Below, in pieces: positions 47,988-58,319 of a stretch of DNA of 64,000 bases. The notes beneath the pieces are model-generated. The model was not told the origin of the DNA. It did no database searches and saw only the letters and a list, made by a program, of their open reading frames with translations. Both the position numbers and the translations under genes were made by a program. Numbering within the stretch: position 1 is the first letter of the stretch; each line of letters starts with the position of its first letter. The stretch is taken from assembly GCF_002201575.2 (NCBI RefSeq), contig NC_058405.1, positions 78,340,070 through 78,404,069 of the forward strand. The letters run 5' to 3'. The DNA comes from Neomonachus schauinslandi (Eukaryota; Chordata; Mammalia; Carnivora; Phocidae).

Positions 47988-49825
47988 TTTGTGCAGAGGA
48001 GAATAGATTAGTGAGAGAACAAAATGCTAGCAGAGTAACAATGTCCCCAGAAAATATACTCTAAACAAATCAGAAAAGACCTGAAGCAGTGGAAAAAGAA
48101 ATGGAAAGAGAGAAAAAAGAAAAAAAAGAAAAAGATAAAGATGAAAACAAACAAAACAAAACAACAACAACAACAAAAAACCAGAATGTGATCAACTATG
48201 ATCAGGCTGGTATATAGATCAGTGCCACACACTAGATTTGGGGTGTATTTTGGTCTGTTAGAAGAAAGTGCCTCCCAAAATTTTAAAGAAAGAAAAACTT
48301 ATATATGTACAAAAATAAGGGTTGATATGATGAAGGGATGGAATATGACTGTAAAGATGAAAATTATAAAAAATTTTATAAAAGGAATTGATAAGAAGTT
48401 GTTTGAAAAAAGAAAGAAGAGGATTTAAAAAAAGAAGAAAGAAAAAGAAAAAAAAGGGAGAGGATGTGATCAGGCAGGGGAATAGAAAACACCATATACT
48501 AGAGATTTAGGGTATATTTTAATCTGTTAGAAGAAACTATCTCAAAATTTTAAAGAGAGAACAACTTATATATATGCCAAAAATACGGGTAACTACTATG
48601 AAGGGATAGAATATGACTCTAAAAATGAAAAATAAAAATGTTTTTTTAAAAAAAGGGATTGATAAGATGTTGGTTGAAAAAGGGAAAAAGAAATATTCAA
48701 AAAGAAAAAAAAAGAAAAAAAGACAGTTAAAAAAAATTAACTTTGAAAGACTAAAGAATCATGGTAAAAAAGCCATGAATTCTATGTGCAGTGTTCCCCT
48801 AGCGCTGGAGTTCTGCCATTCTCGTTGATTGGTAAACTTGGTCTTGGCTGGCTGTTCTCGCTGATCTTTTGGGGAGGGGCCTGTTGCCGTAGTTTCCAAA
48901 TGTCTTTGCCGGAGGCGGAATTGCCCCGCCCTTGCCCCCTCCCGGCTAAGTAATCTGCTCGGGTTTGCTCTCGGGAGCTTTTGTTCCCTGCGAGCTTTCC
49001 ATACAGCTTTGGAGGCGGAGAGTGAAAGTGGCGGCCTCCCAATCTCTGCCCCGGAGGAGCCGAGAACTCGGGGCTCCGCTCCTCAGTGAGCCCCCAGAGA
49101 AAAGCCATCAGTCACTCCCGTCTCCCTGGTCTCCGGCCGCACTCCGTGCTCACCCGGCCTGTGACCGCGCGTTTCTATCTCTGGCACCCGACCCCGGGTG
49201 GAGTCTCCAAACCCAGCAGATCCCTGCGGTGCACTCCCGCGCGGCTCCTCCCAGCGGAGGAAGGTGAGTCTCCCCAGATCTGCCACTTGTTGGGTCCCTG
49301 CTGGAGGAGCAGGGGCCCGACTGTGCCGCGGATCACGGTTTATGGCAACCCCGAGCTGAGAGCCCGCACCTCGGCTCCGCCTCTGCAGCCGGCTTCCCTG
49401 CTCCATTACCTGGGAGCTCTGCCACACTCAGGCACCCCTGGTCTTTCTGTGACCCCGAGGGTCCTGAGACCACACTGTCCCGCGAGGGTTCCACCCCCCG
49501 CTTAGCCACCAGAGTGACGTCCCTCAGCAGAGCAGACTTTTAAAAGTTCCGATTTTGTGCTCCGCGGCTCTATCACTTACCAGAAGCGGCTGAGGGAGGC
49601 CCCTCCCCCGCCATCTATCCTCCCGAATATCAACTCGGATTCACTTCTCTGCACATCCTACCTTCCAGAAAGTGGTCGCTTTTCTGATGAGAGAGTTGTT
49701 CTTCTTTTCTTCGATCTCCTGTTGTGTTTGTAGGTGTTCAGAATGGTTTGATCCCTATCCAGCTGAATTCCTGAGAGGAGACGAAATCCAGGTCTCCTAC
49801 TCCTCCGCCATCTTGCTCCGCCCCC
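47988..49825 (-). promoter_or_regulatory. L1 5' UTR with CpG-rich promoter region
   Basis: 1.84-kb leader. The outer part (about 48780-49825) is GC-rich with many CpG and words such as GGCGGAGCAAGATGGCGG at the very 5' end, which is where the internal pol II promoter of L1 lies. The inner part (48000-48770) is A-rich with a duplicated unit. Antisense orientation to MICU2. Activity is inferred from the family and is not shown by the sequence. Confidence 0.8.
48233..48745. repeat. Tandem duplication (about 267-bp unit) in the L1 leader
   Basis: Two diverged copies of one unit with a start offset of about 267 bp (48248 versus 48515). Shared words in order are TCTGTTAGAAGAAA, AAAATTTTAAAGA, ACTTATATAT, GAAGGGAT.GAATATGACT and GATTTAGGG.GTATATTTT. 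Confidence 0.88.
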
Positions 49826-49846
49826 AAGATGCCTAGGAATAAATTT
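49826..49846. repeat. Target-site duplication, right copy
   Basis: 21 bp starting AAGATGCCTAGGAATAAATT, one mismatch to 42697-42717. Confidence 0.95.
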
Positions 49847-51104
49847 AACCAAGAAGGTGAAAGACCTGTACTCTAAGAACTGTAAGATATTGATGCGAGA
49901 TATCGAAGATGACACAAATAAATGGAAAGGTATACCATGCTCATGCATTAGAAAAATTAAATGGTTAAAATGTCCATATTTCCCAAAGCAATCTGCAGAT
50001 TCAGTGCAATCCCTATCAAAATTCCAGTAGCATTTTTTCACAGAACTAGAACAAATGATCTTAAAAATTTGTATGGAACCACAAAAGATCCATAATAGCC
50101 AAAATAATCTTGCGCAAACAGCAGAACTAGATTTGAGACTATATTGCAAAGTCATAGTAATCGAAACAGTATGGTACTGGCACAAAAATAGACACATAGA
50201 TCAATGGAACAGAATAGAGAGCCCAGAAATAAACCCACATTTATATGGTCAATTAATCTACAACAAAGGAGACAGGATTACAAAATGGGGAAAAGACAAT
50301 TTCTTTAATAAATGGTGTTGGGCAATCTGGACAGCTATATGCAAAAGAATGAAACTGGACCACTATCTTATGCCACATACAAAAATAAAATAAAATGGAT
50401 TGAAGACCTAAATGTGAGACCTGAAACCATAAAATTCCTAAAAGAAAACATAGGTGATGAACTTTTGGACATCAGTCTTAGCAATATTGTTTTGGATCTG
50501 TCTCCTCAGCAAGGACCACAAGAGTAATAATAAATAATTGGGACTACAGCAAACTAAAAAGCTTTTTCACAACAAGGAAACTATCAACAAAATGAAAAGA
50601 CAGCCTACTGAATGGGAAAGATATTTGCAAATGATACATCTGATAAGGGGGTAATATCCAGTCTGATTAAAAAAATGGATAGACATTTTTCAAAAAAAAA
50701 GGAAACACATGGCCAACAGGCACAAGTGAAGACGCTGAACATCACTAATCAGCAGAGAAATGCAAATCACAACCACAGTGACATCACTGTATACCTGTCA
50801 GAATGGCTAGTATCAAAAAGATAAATGTAAATATTGGCAAGGATGTGGGAAAAAGGGACTTGTGCACTGCTGGTAGGAATATAAATTGGTGTAACTATTA
50901 TGGAAAACAGTATGGTGGTTCTTCAAAAAATTAAAAATAGAAATACTATATGATCCAGTAATTTCACTTCTGGGTATTTACCTGAAGAAAATGAAAACAC
51001 TGATTTGAAAAGGTATCTGCACCCCTGTGTTCATTGCAGCATCATTTACAATAGCCAAGATATGGAAGCAACCCAAATTTCCATCAGTGGATAAATGGAT
51101 AAAG

Positions 51105-51238
51105 ATGCAGTATATCTTGGGACAAATGGTAGCTACACTTGTGAACATAGCATAATGTATGAACTTGTCAAATCACTGTTATACACCTGAAACTAATGTT
51201 ACATTGTGTGTCAACTATAGTCATAGAAAAAAGAAGGG
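51105..51238 (+). mobile_element. Short L1 3'-end copy inside L1 ORF2
   Basis: GGTAGCTACACTTGTGAACA, CATAGCATAATGTATGAACT and TACACCTGAAACTAATGTTA repeat the L1 3' end that also occurs at 51627-51730. It ends in an A-rich tail and interrupts ORF2 text (AAAGATG on both sides). Confidence 0.8.
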
Positions 51239-51752
51239 GGAGAAAAGATGTGGTATATCTTTAGACCACAGTGGAATATTACTCAGCCATTAAAAAAATG
51301 AAATCTTGTCGTTCACAACAACATTGATGGACCTAGAGGGTATTAAGCTAAGTGAAAAAAGTCAGAGAAAGACAAGTACAGTATGATTTCACTTATATGT
51401 GGAATCTAAATACCAAAACAGATGAACAAACAAAACAGAAACAGACTCATAAATACAAAAAACAAGCTGGTGGTTGCCAAAGGGGAGGTGGGTTGTGGGA
51501 TGGGTAAATAGATGAGGGGGATTAAGAGGTACACACTTCCCAGTTATCAAATAAATAGGCCAGGGGAATGTAAAGTACAGCATAGAGACTATAATCAGTA
51601 ACATTGTAATAACTGTGTATGGTGACAGATGGTAGCTACACTTGTTGTGGTGAGCATTTCATAATGTATGTTAAATGTTGAATCACTGTGTTGTACACCT
51701 GACACTAGTATATTGTTTGCCAACTATACTTCAGTTAAAAAACAAGTAAGTA

Positions 51753-51936
51753 GGGGCGCCTGGGTGGCTCAGTCGTTAAGCGTCTGCCTTCGGCTCAGGT
51801 CATGATCCCGGGGTCCTGGGATCGAGCCCCGCGTCGGGCTCTCAGCTCTGCGGGAAGCCTGCTTCTCCCTCTCCCACTCCCCCTGCTTGTGTTCCCTCTC
51901 TCGCTGTGTCTCTCTCTGTCAAATAAATAAATAAAA

Positions 51937-51964
<28 letters not shown>
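51753..51964 (+). mobile_element. Carnivore SINE, very young-looking (long A-tail)
   Basis: SINE of the TGCTTGTGTTCCCTC subfamily with an A-run of about 29 and a perfect 16-bp duplication AAAAAACAAGTAAGTA at 51737-51752 and 51965-51980. Confidence 0.96.
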
Positions 51965-51970
<6 letters not shown>

Positions 51971-51980
51971 CAAGTAAGTA

Positions 51981-52870
51981 AATGAATGGACTGACCACTG
52001 GATTTGGCAACATGAGGGTTTATTGGTGACTTTCATAGGAACAGTTTTGGTGGAGTGGTGTGAAAATGAAAGCCTAACTAGAGTCATTTTTAATGGAAAT
52101 GGGAAAAGAGAAAATGGAAGAAACAAAAAAGGACACTGAGGGGTTTGCCATAAAAGAAAGGAGAAAGTTGAAGCGGTAGATGGAAGTAGAATTGAAATCA
52201 AGAGAGGATTTTTTTAAGACAGGAGAAACAATTGTATATGTGTTGACAGATGACAGAAAAACTTGACAGTGCAGAAAAGAGAGAGAAGAATTTCTAGGAC
52301 AAAGTCCTCAAGAAGCCAAGAGAGGAAAAAGACTAATAACACAGTGGAAACTTGGCATTAGAAAAGACATACTACATGGTGCGTGCTTGTAGAAGTTATG
52401 TTTCTATTTCTCAGTCAGTTAAGAATCCAGGTCATCAGCTGAGAGTGAAGAAGGGGTACTGGAGTTTTGCCAAGTAGTCTTCTAAAATTGTAAGGTTTGA
52501 TTGTAAAGATTGAGAAGTGTAATGATCACCAATAGCCTTATTATAATGCCAGTTGAGGTCATTACTTATAAATTTAAAATGAATCTAATCAACTGACTGT
52601 GGTTACTTTTCTCCATGTTCAGCTGTACAGTGTTGGGATGGAGAAGGCAGAGAGTTGGATCTAACAAGGGTTGGGGTCAGCCAAGAGCATATGACAAAGG
52701 GAAATAGAAGCAAGGGAATGATTATAATGGTTGACCATCGAAGCTCAGCCAGGTGGGAAGCAGCCAAGGAATAATGAATAGATGGTGGTATCAAATAGAT
52801 TGTGGGACCCAGTGGGATCAAGAGATGGTTGGAGTCAGCGTACAAAGATGAGTAAAAACAAAACAGTAGT
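51981..52870 (-). repeat. Antisense L2, right part
   Basis: ACCACTGGATTTGGCAACAT, GGTTTATTGGTGACTTTCAT, AGGAACAGTTTTGGTGGAGT and GAAAGCCTAACTAGAGTCAT are antisense L2 polymerase words, continuing 41640-41888. Beyond about 52350 the match is only approximate. Confidence 0.72.
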
Positions 52871-52874
52871 ATTA

Positions 52875-52960
52875 TTATGTAGCATAGTTGATAGTACAGG
52901 TCCTGGAATAGCACAGAAACTGAGTTTGGACGCCGACTCTGCCATTTACTAGTAGTGTAT
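52875..52960 (+). repeat. MIR 5' part
   Basis: GATAGTACAGGTCCTGGAAT and GACGCCGACTCTGCCATTTA fit the MIR 5' half. The 3' half is lost at the L1 that follows. Confidence 0.7.
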
Positions 52961-52964
52961 ACTC

Positions 52965-54050
52965 TATTTGTCCTTTTGTGTCTGACTTCTTTCAGTTAGC
53001 ATAATGTTCACTATGTTAATAGTATTATGTTGTAGTATATACTGCTTCATTTTTTTTAATGGCTGAATATATTCTATTTCATGGTTATGACATTCTTTTT
53101 TCATTCATCAGCTGATGGTTGTTTCTACGTTTTGGTTATTATAGATAACCAAACACTTCCCTGAACATTGATGTATAGGTTTTTTTTGTGTATACTAATG
53201 TTTTCACTTTTCTTGGGTGTGTACCTAGGAGTAGAATACTAGGTCATATGGTAATTCTGTTTAACTTTTTGAGGAATTGCCAGACTATTTTCCACAGAGG
53301 CTGCACCATTTTTATATGAGGGTATGAGGGTTCTGCTTTCTCTACATCCTCCTCTAAACTTGTTATTTTCCAATTTTTGTTTTTTATTATAGCCATCCTA
53401 GTGAGTGTAAAGTGTTATCTTTTGGTTTTCATTTACATCTTCCTAAGGAATGATATTGAGCATCCATTGTGTGCATTTTGGTCACTTGAATGTCTTCTTT
53501 GGGAAAATATCTTCATATTTTTTACCCACTTTTACTTGTCTTATTTAGCTTTTTAATGTTGAGTTGTAAGAGTTCTTTATAAATTCTGAATACTAGACCA
53601 TTATCAGATAAATGACTTGCAGAAATGTTCTCCCATTCTGTATGTTATTTTCCTTTTTTTGATAGTCTCCTTTAATACACAAAAGTTTTTAATTTTGATG
53701 AAGTCCAATTTGTCCATTTTTTCCTTTTGTTGCTTGTGCTGTGGTGTCATGCCAAAGAAACTGTAAACTAACTGTTAAGTTCATGAAGATTTTCACCTGT
53801 TTTAAAAGTTTTATGGTTTTAGTTCTCATATTTAGATCTGATTCTTTTCAAGTTAATTTTTGTATATAGTAAGAGATAGGGGTCCAGATTCATTCTTTTG
53901 CATTTGGATATCCATCCAAGTTGTCCCAGTACCATTTGTTGAAAAGACTGTTTCCCTAAAGAAGTCTTTGCACCAACTTCTTTCTTTTTCAGTGAAAAAA
54001 TTGGGGATGATTTTACTGAAATGAAATTTCATCATTGTTTTTTAAATGGT
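52965..54050 (-). mobile_element. Old L1 3' part, antisense
   Basis: Antisense L1 ORF2 end: GTGTACCTAGGAGTAGAATA, TTTGAGGAATTGCCAGACTA, TCTTCTTTGGGAAAATATCT and GTCCAATTTGTCCATTTTTT. All frames are broken. Confidence 0.85.
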
Positions 54051-54157
54051 GTTGTGTGACAAAGAGTTCTATGTAGTTATTTCTGTAAGTTTTCTTAAAG
54101 AGACAATAGGGTTTAGGCTCAATTGCATCTCCCTACTAATAAAACCTACGTTGTATT

Positions 54158-54279
54158 TTTTTAAGTTTTTTAATATATTTATTCATTTTTAAGTAATCTC
54201 TACACCCATCTGGGGCTTGAACTCATGACCCTAAGATTAAGAGTTGCACACTCTTCTGACTGGGCCAGCCAAATGCCCC
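54158..54279 (-). mobile_element. Old carnivore SINE (short type), antisense
   Basis: TAATCTCTACACCCATCTGG and TTGAACTCATGACCCTAAGA are the reverse of the short-type SINE seen at 18429 and 19122. Confidence 0.85.
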
Positions 54280-54293
54280 AGAACTTACATTTT

Positions 54294-54448
54294 TTTTTTT
54301 TTAAAGATTTTATTTATTTATTTGAGAAAGAGAGGGAGGGAGAGCACAGAGGGAGAGGGAGAAGCGACATGGGGCTCGATTCCAGGAGCCTGAGATCATG
54401 ACCTGAGCCAAAGGAAGCCTTAACTGACTGAGCCACCCAGGCACCCCC
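54294..54448 (-). mobile_element. Carnivore SINE, antisense, internally shortened
   Basis: Next to the older SINE. Flanked by AGAACTTACATTTT and AAAACTTATATTTT at 54280-54293 and 54449-54462. Part of the body (usual GCCCGATGC region) is missing. Confidence 0.9.
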
Positions 54449-54560
54449 AAAACTTATATTTTAAGTAAACTTCTTAGTCTGTCTTATGCTTTTTAAATTG
54501 ACTATAGCTTATGCTCAGTTTCAGTTTACTAGTTGTGTTTGAAGTAGATTCTTCACAGTA

Positions 54561-54870
54561 CAGTTGATCCTTGAACAATGCAGGAGTTAGAGGTGCCAAC
54601 CCCCGATGTAGTCAAAAATCCATATATAATTTTTGACTCCCCAGTAACTTCATTACTAATAGCCTTACTTGATAACATAGTCGAATAACACATATTCTGT
54701 ATGTTATACATATTTTACACTGTATTCTTATGATAAAGTAGGCTAGAGAAAAAATGTTAAGATAATCATAAGAAAGAGAAAATACATTTACAGTACTGTA
54801 TGTATTTATTGAAAAAAACCCATGTATAAGTGGACCCATGCAGTTCAAACCTGTGTACATTCATTGTTGG
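54561..54870. mobile_element. Tigger/MER2-type DNA transposon (non-autonomous)
   Basis: Left end CAGTTGATCCTTGAACAATG directly after a TA. The right half holds ATAAGTGGACCCATGCAGTT, TTCAAACCTGTGTAC and ACAGTACTGTATGTATTTAT as inverted counterparts. This is the layout of MER2-like mariner/Tigger elements (TA target). The right terminus is worn. Confidence 0.85.
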
Positions 54871-54962
54871 GGCACCTCTGATACAGTGCCCTGTCTCACA
54901 TAGCCCAAGATATTCCAGATTTCCTTTAGTTTTAAGTTTATGCTTCAAATTTCTTGTATTGA

Positions 54963-55141
54963 GGGCGCCTGGGTGGCTCAGATGGTTAAGCGTCTGCCTT
55001 CGGCTCAGGTCATGATCTCAGGGTCCTGGGATCGAGTCCCGCATCGGGCTCCCTGCTCCTTGGGAGCCTGCTTCTCCCTCTGCCTCTCCCTCTCTCTCTC
55101 TCTGTCCCTCATGAATAAATAAATAAAATCTTTAAAAAAAA
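54963..55141 (+). mobile_element. Carnivore SINE
   Basis: Head GGGCGCCTGGGTGGCTCAGA, a short CT block and A-tail, with a perfect 16-bp duplication AAATTTCTTGTATTGA at 54947-54962 and 55142-55157. Confidence 0.95.
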
Positions 55142-55157
55142 AAATTTCTTGTATTGA

Positions 55158-55860
55158 AATACCAGTCTTTGACAAGGATGTGGTGAAATTGGAATCCTCA
55201 CACGTTACTTATGGGAATGTAACCTGGTACAGCCACTTTGGAAAACAATTCAGCATTTCCTCAAAATGTTAAACATAGAATTACCGTATGACTCAGCATT
55301 TCCACCCCTAGGTGTGCCATCCAAGAGAAGTAAAAACATACCTCCACACAAAAATTTGCACATGAATGTTCATAGCAACGTTATTCACAATAGCCAAAAA
55401 ATGGAAACAACCTAAATATCCACCAACAGATGAATGGATCAACAAAATATGGTAGATTCACACAATGAGATATTATCCGACTCTTTTAAAAAATGAAGTA
55501 CTGATACATGCTGCAAAATGCATGAACCTTGAGAACATTATGCCAAATGAAAGAATCCAGTCACAAATGTGACTATGATTCCATTTATGTGAAATGTCCC
55601 GAATAGGCAGATCTGTAATGACAGAAAGTAGATTAGCGGCTGCCTAGGAGTAGGGGAGGAAGAGTGACTGCTAATGGGTTTTCATTCTTTTTGGGGTGAT
55701 AACATGTTCTGAAATTAGATTGTGGTGATGATCATACAACTCTGTGAATATATGAAAAACTATTGAACTATACAGCTTAATGGATGGCTTTTATGGTATA
55801 TGAAATACATCATAATAACATATATAGTAATAAAGCTATACAAAGTGCATGTATAAAAAA
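55158..55860 (+). mobile_element. Old L1 ORF2 end
   Basis: CTTTGACAAGGATGTGGTGA, GTACAGCCACTTTGGAAAAC, CAATAGCCAAAAAATGGAAA and GAATGGATCAACAAAATATG are L1 ORF2 C-terminal words. The frame is fully decayed. Confidence 0.85.
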
Positions 55861-56734
55861 TATCAACTCTTGTACCCAGTTGAAAATATTGGTTTTAAAA
55901 TTATACTTTAGGAAACATAAATCAGGCACTAAAACAATAAAAACATGACTATATGTTTTTCTAATATCAGAGAACTTCTTGTGGATCTAAGCAGGTATGT
56001 AAACCAAAACATTCATCTAGTGTAATTCTAATAAAAAAGTGAACTGATTTATAAGAGGTAGCTTTTTTAAATATAATTAAAAGTTTTAAAAGCACAGATT
56101 GATGATAAACTCATTTTCCAAAAAACGGTTGCTGTGTTAGGCCTCCAAGGACTCACTAAGAAGTCTTATTCCCATTCCTCCAGTTAAACATGAAGTCAGT
56201 ACCTGAGTAGACCAGGGCTGTGAGTATAATCTGCTCTCACAGCATTTGAACACTATACAAAAGTAACACATTTTCCAGTTGGTCGTTCTACACCCTTAAA
56301 CATTTCTACCCTGGCCTTTCTTAGAGACATACACATACCTAAGATGGAGCCCAGTAAGGATTCCCTTAGTTGTCAAACTGCATCATGGCAAATTTAAAGT
56401 GAAGACTTCCGTGTTCCCTGGCTCATCACCAACCCATCCCCAACTGGGGAGTATGTATTTTCCTGTGTGAGAAGAATGGGTTTAAAACCCACAGGCACTG
56501 TGTTGGGCATTGGGATATAGTGGTGAATAAAACAGATATTGTTGTATTAGTAGAATTTACAATCTGGTACAAGAGTGGGTAATAGATGGTCTTCAGTGTG
56601 GTAAAGTTTCAGTGGAAAGGTCAGTAAGGGCTGGAGTAATCAGGACTTAACAGAAGGTATGAGAAGAATGGATAGAATTCCCTTTGGTGAAGAACACAAG
56701 ATCATATTGCACATGAGGTGATAAATCAGTTAAG
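55861..56734. other. Unassigned intronic sequence
   Basis: The text at 56490-56600 (GGCACTGTGTTGGGCATTGG) resembles very old mammalian interspersed repeats. Otherwise nothing recognised. Confidence 0.45.
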
Positions 56735-56945
56735 GTGCTGTAGCAGATTGTATTTCCAAAAATGGCTGCAATACTATTTCTGGCCCTCTGTGCTCTTCCA
56801 TAATTTTGCCAGCAAGAGGTGGAGCCTATGTCCCCTCCCCTTGAAACTTTGTAACTGCTTCAATTCACAAAACGTGAGTGGAAATGACAGTATGGCACTT
56901 TTGAGGCTAAGTCCTAAAAGGCCTTATGGACATAAAGCCAGTTGC
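56735..56945. repeat. Possible MaLR-type LTR fragment
   Basis: GCAGATTGTATTTCCAAAAA, CTCCCCTTGAAACTTTG and the following gene-poor text resemble ERVL-MaLR (MLT) LTR wording. Weak, by eye only, and no internal viral genes are present. Confidence 0.4.
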
Positions 56946-57255
56946 TAATATCATTTTTAATGGTGAAAGTTTGCTTTGCCCCCAAGATCAAGAACTAGGC
57001 AAGGCTCTCCATTCTTACCATTTATATTCAACACTGTACTGGAAGTCCTAGCCAGTGCCAAAAGGCAAGGAAAAAAATAAGACCTATAGATTTAAAAGGA
57101 AGAGCTAAAGCTGTATTTGGTCAGAGACCTGTTATCTATGTAGAAAATCCCAAAGCATCTACAAATAATAAAACTACTAAAATTAAGTGAATTATCAGGG
57201 TCAGGTTATTGCACATCTCTATATGAAAATCAGTTGTTTTTCTTTATACTAGCAA
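56946..57255 (+). mobile_element. L1 ORF2 polymerase fragment
   Basis: AAGGCTCTCCATTCTTACCA, TTTATATTCAACACTGTACT and GTAGAAAATCCCAAAGCATC cover the polymerase active-site region of old L1, with stops. Confidence 0.85.
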
Positions 57256-57389
57256 TCTCTGATGCATCATGCTAAGTTTCTTACACTTGCTCCTACATGT
57301 TCTAGCAAAGTATCTGGATCACCTACTCAAAGGGAAAATAGAAGTCTTTAGATAGCAATTACCTCAGCTTCCTGCCAGCAAAACAACCA

Positions 57390-57700
57390 CTCGCCCTCTC
57401 CCTCCTCATCACAATAGAAGTGACTGACAGGCCCTACTCTGTGTTCCTAGTGTTCCAACTCTCCCTGTCTCAGTACTACACATGCTGTTCCCAGAATGCT
57501 TTTAACCCCACTTCTCTGAGCTAATTCATGCTAATCCTTCAGATGTTCACTTCAGCATCTCTTATTTGAAGCTTTCCCTAGCTTCCCCTCTCCCCATTAT
57601 TTAGTTTCTTAGCTGCTGTATTTCCCCCTTTATATCAGCTCTTAAACTGTAATTAATTTGTTGTGTATAATGTTGTTCTTATTATTTCACAGTACTTGAG
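57390..57700 (+). repeat. Probable L2 3' region
   Basis: CACATGCTGTTCCCAGAATG, TCAGATGTTCACTTCAGCAT and the following CT-rich text follow the L2 ORF end and 3' UTR, diverged. Confidence 0.6.
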
Positions 57701-57793
57701 GTTGCAAAAAAAAAAGTCACTTGTTTTCCCTTCAAAAATAATTTAAATGTATTTGAAGAGCAGTTTAGCAAAGTTGACAAGTAGGCCACTTTC

Positions 57794-57996
57794 TTTTTTT
57801 TTTTTTTTAAAGATTTTATTTATTTATTTGAGAGAGAGAATGAGATAGAGAGAGCATGAGAGGGGGAAGGGTCAGAGGGAGAAGCAGACTCCCTGCTGAG
57901 CAGGGAGCCCGATGCGGGACTCCATCCCGGGACTCCAGGATCATGACCTGAGCCGAAGGCAGTCGCTTAACCAACTGAGCCACCCAGGCGCCCCTT
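57794..57996 (-). mobile_element. Carnivore SINE, antisense
   Basis: Reverse-strand SINE of the GAGCATGAGAG subfamily with a perfect 16-bp duplication CAAGTAGGCCACTTTC at 57778-57793 and 57997-58012. Confidence 0.96.
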
Positions 57997-58267
57997 CAAG
58001 TAGGCCACTTTCAAACATTTTAGGAGATCACTATTTGTCTCCTTCTAGAAGAAATACCAACCAGAGGATATCTCTTGCTCTCATTCCAGCAGAAATAAGC
58101 AAGCCACATGCTTTGTTGAAGGAAAATAGCACCATTTAATTTGCCCTCCTTTTTTTGCCTCCAGTTATCATTTTTATTAGTGATATGAGAAAGTTTGTTT
58201 TGCTAATATGTCATTTTCTCCCTCAGTTTCCATAATAGCTGTGACTGAATTCAAGCAAGTATTGGAG

Positions 58268-58319
58268 TAACTAGCTCTGTCTTTCACTAATTCTAACTAG
58301 CTCTGTCTCATACTAATTC
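58268..58319. repeat. 26-bp direct duplication
   Basis: TAACTAGCTCTGTCTTTCAC plus TAATTC repeats immediately with three mismatches. Confidence 0.9.

Larger units (their letters stand above)
42718..49825 (-). mobile_element. Nearly full-length carnivore L1 (7.1 kb, antisense to MICU2)
   Basis: Complete in layout on the minus strand: 5' end GGGGGCGGAGCAAGATGGCG at 49825, leader to about 47988, ORF1 at 47987-47095, ORF2 at 47016-43215, 3' UTR 43214-42770 and an A-rich tail (T-rich on +). It has target duplications on both sides. The insertion border on the minus strand reads GGTT/AAATTT, a good L1 endonuclease site. It inserted into an older L1. Both ORFs are broken, so it should not be autonomous. 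Confidence 0.96.
49826..51740 (+). mobile_element. Old L1, right part (ORF2 end and 3' UTR)
   Basis: Continues the ORF2 of the 41889-42717 element in register: TTTAACCAAGAAGGTGAAAG, the CTD open pieces at 50055-50393 and 50312-50527, then ATGGAATATTACTCAGCCAT-type text and the 3' end GTACACCTGACACTAGTATA to an A-rich tail at about 51740. A second copy of the 3' end is embedded at 51105-51238. Confidence 0.9.

Noticed and set aside
49086..49505. 139-codon and overlapping open frames in a GC-rich region, both strands
   Set aside because: They lie in the CpG-rich L1 leader, where low stop-codon frequency makes chance open frames common.
49658..50197. 179-codon open frame on the minus strand
   Set aside because: It crosses the junction between the young L1 5' end and the host L1 and is antisense to old ORF2 for much of its length.
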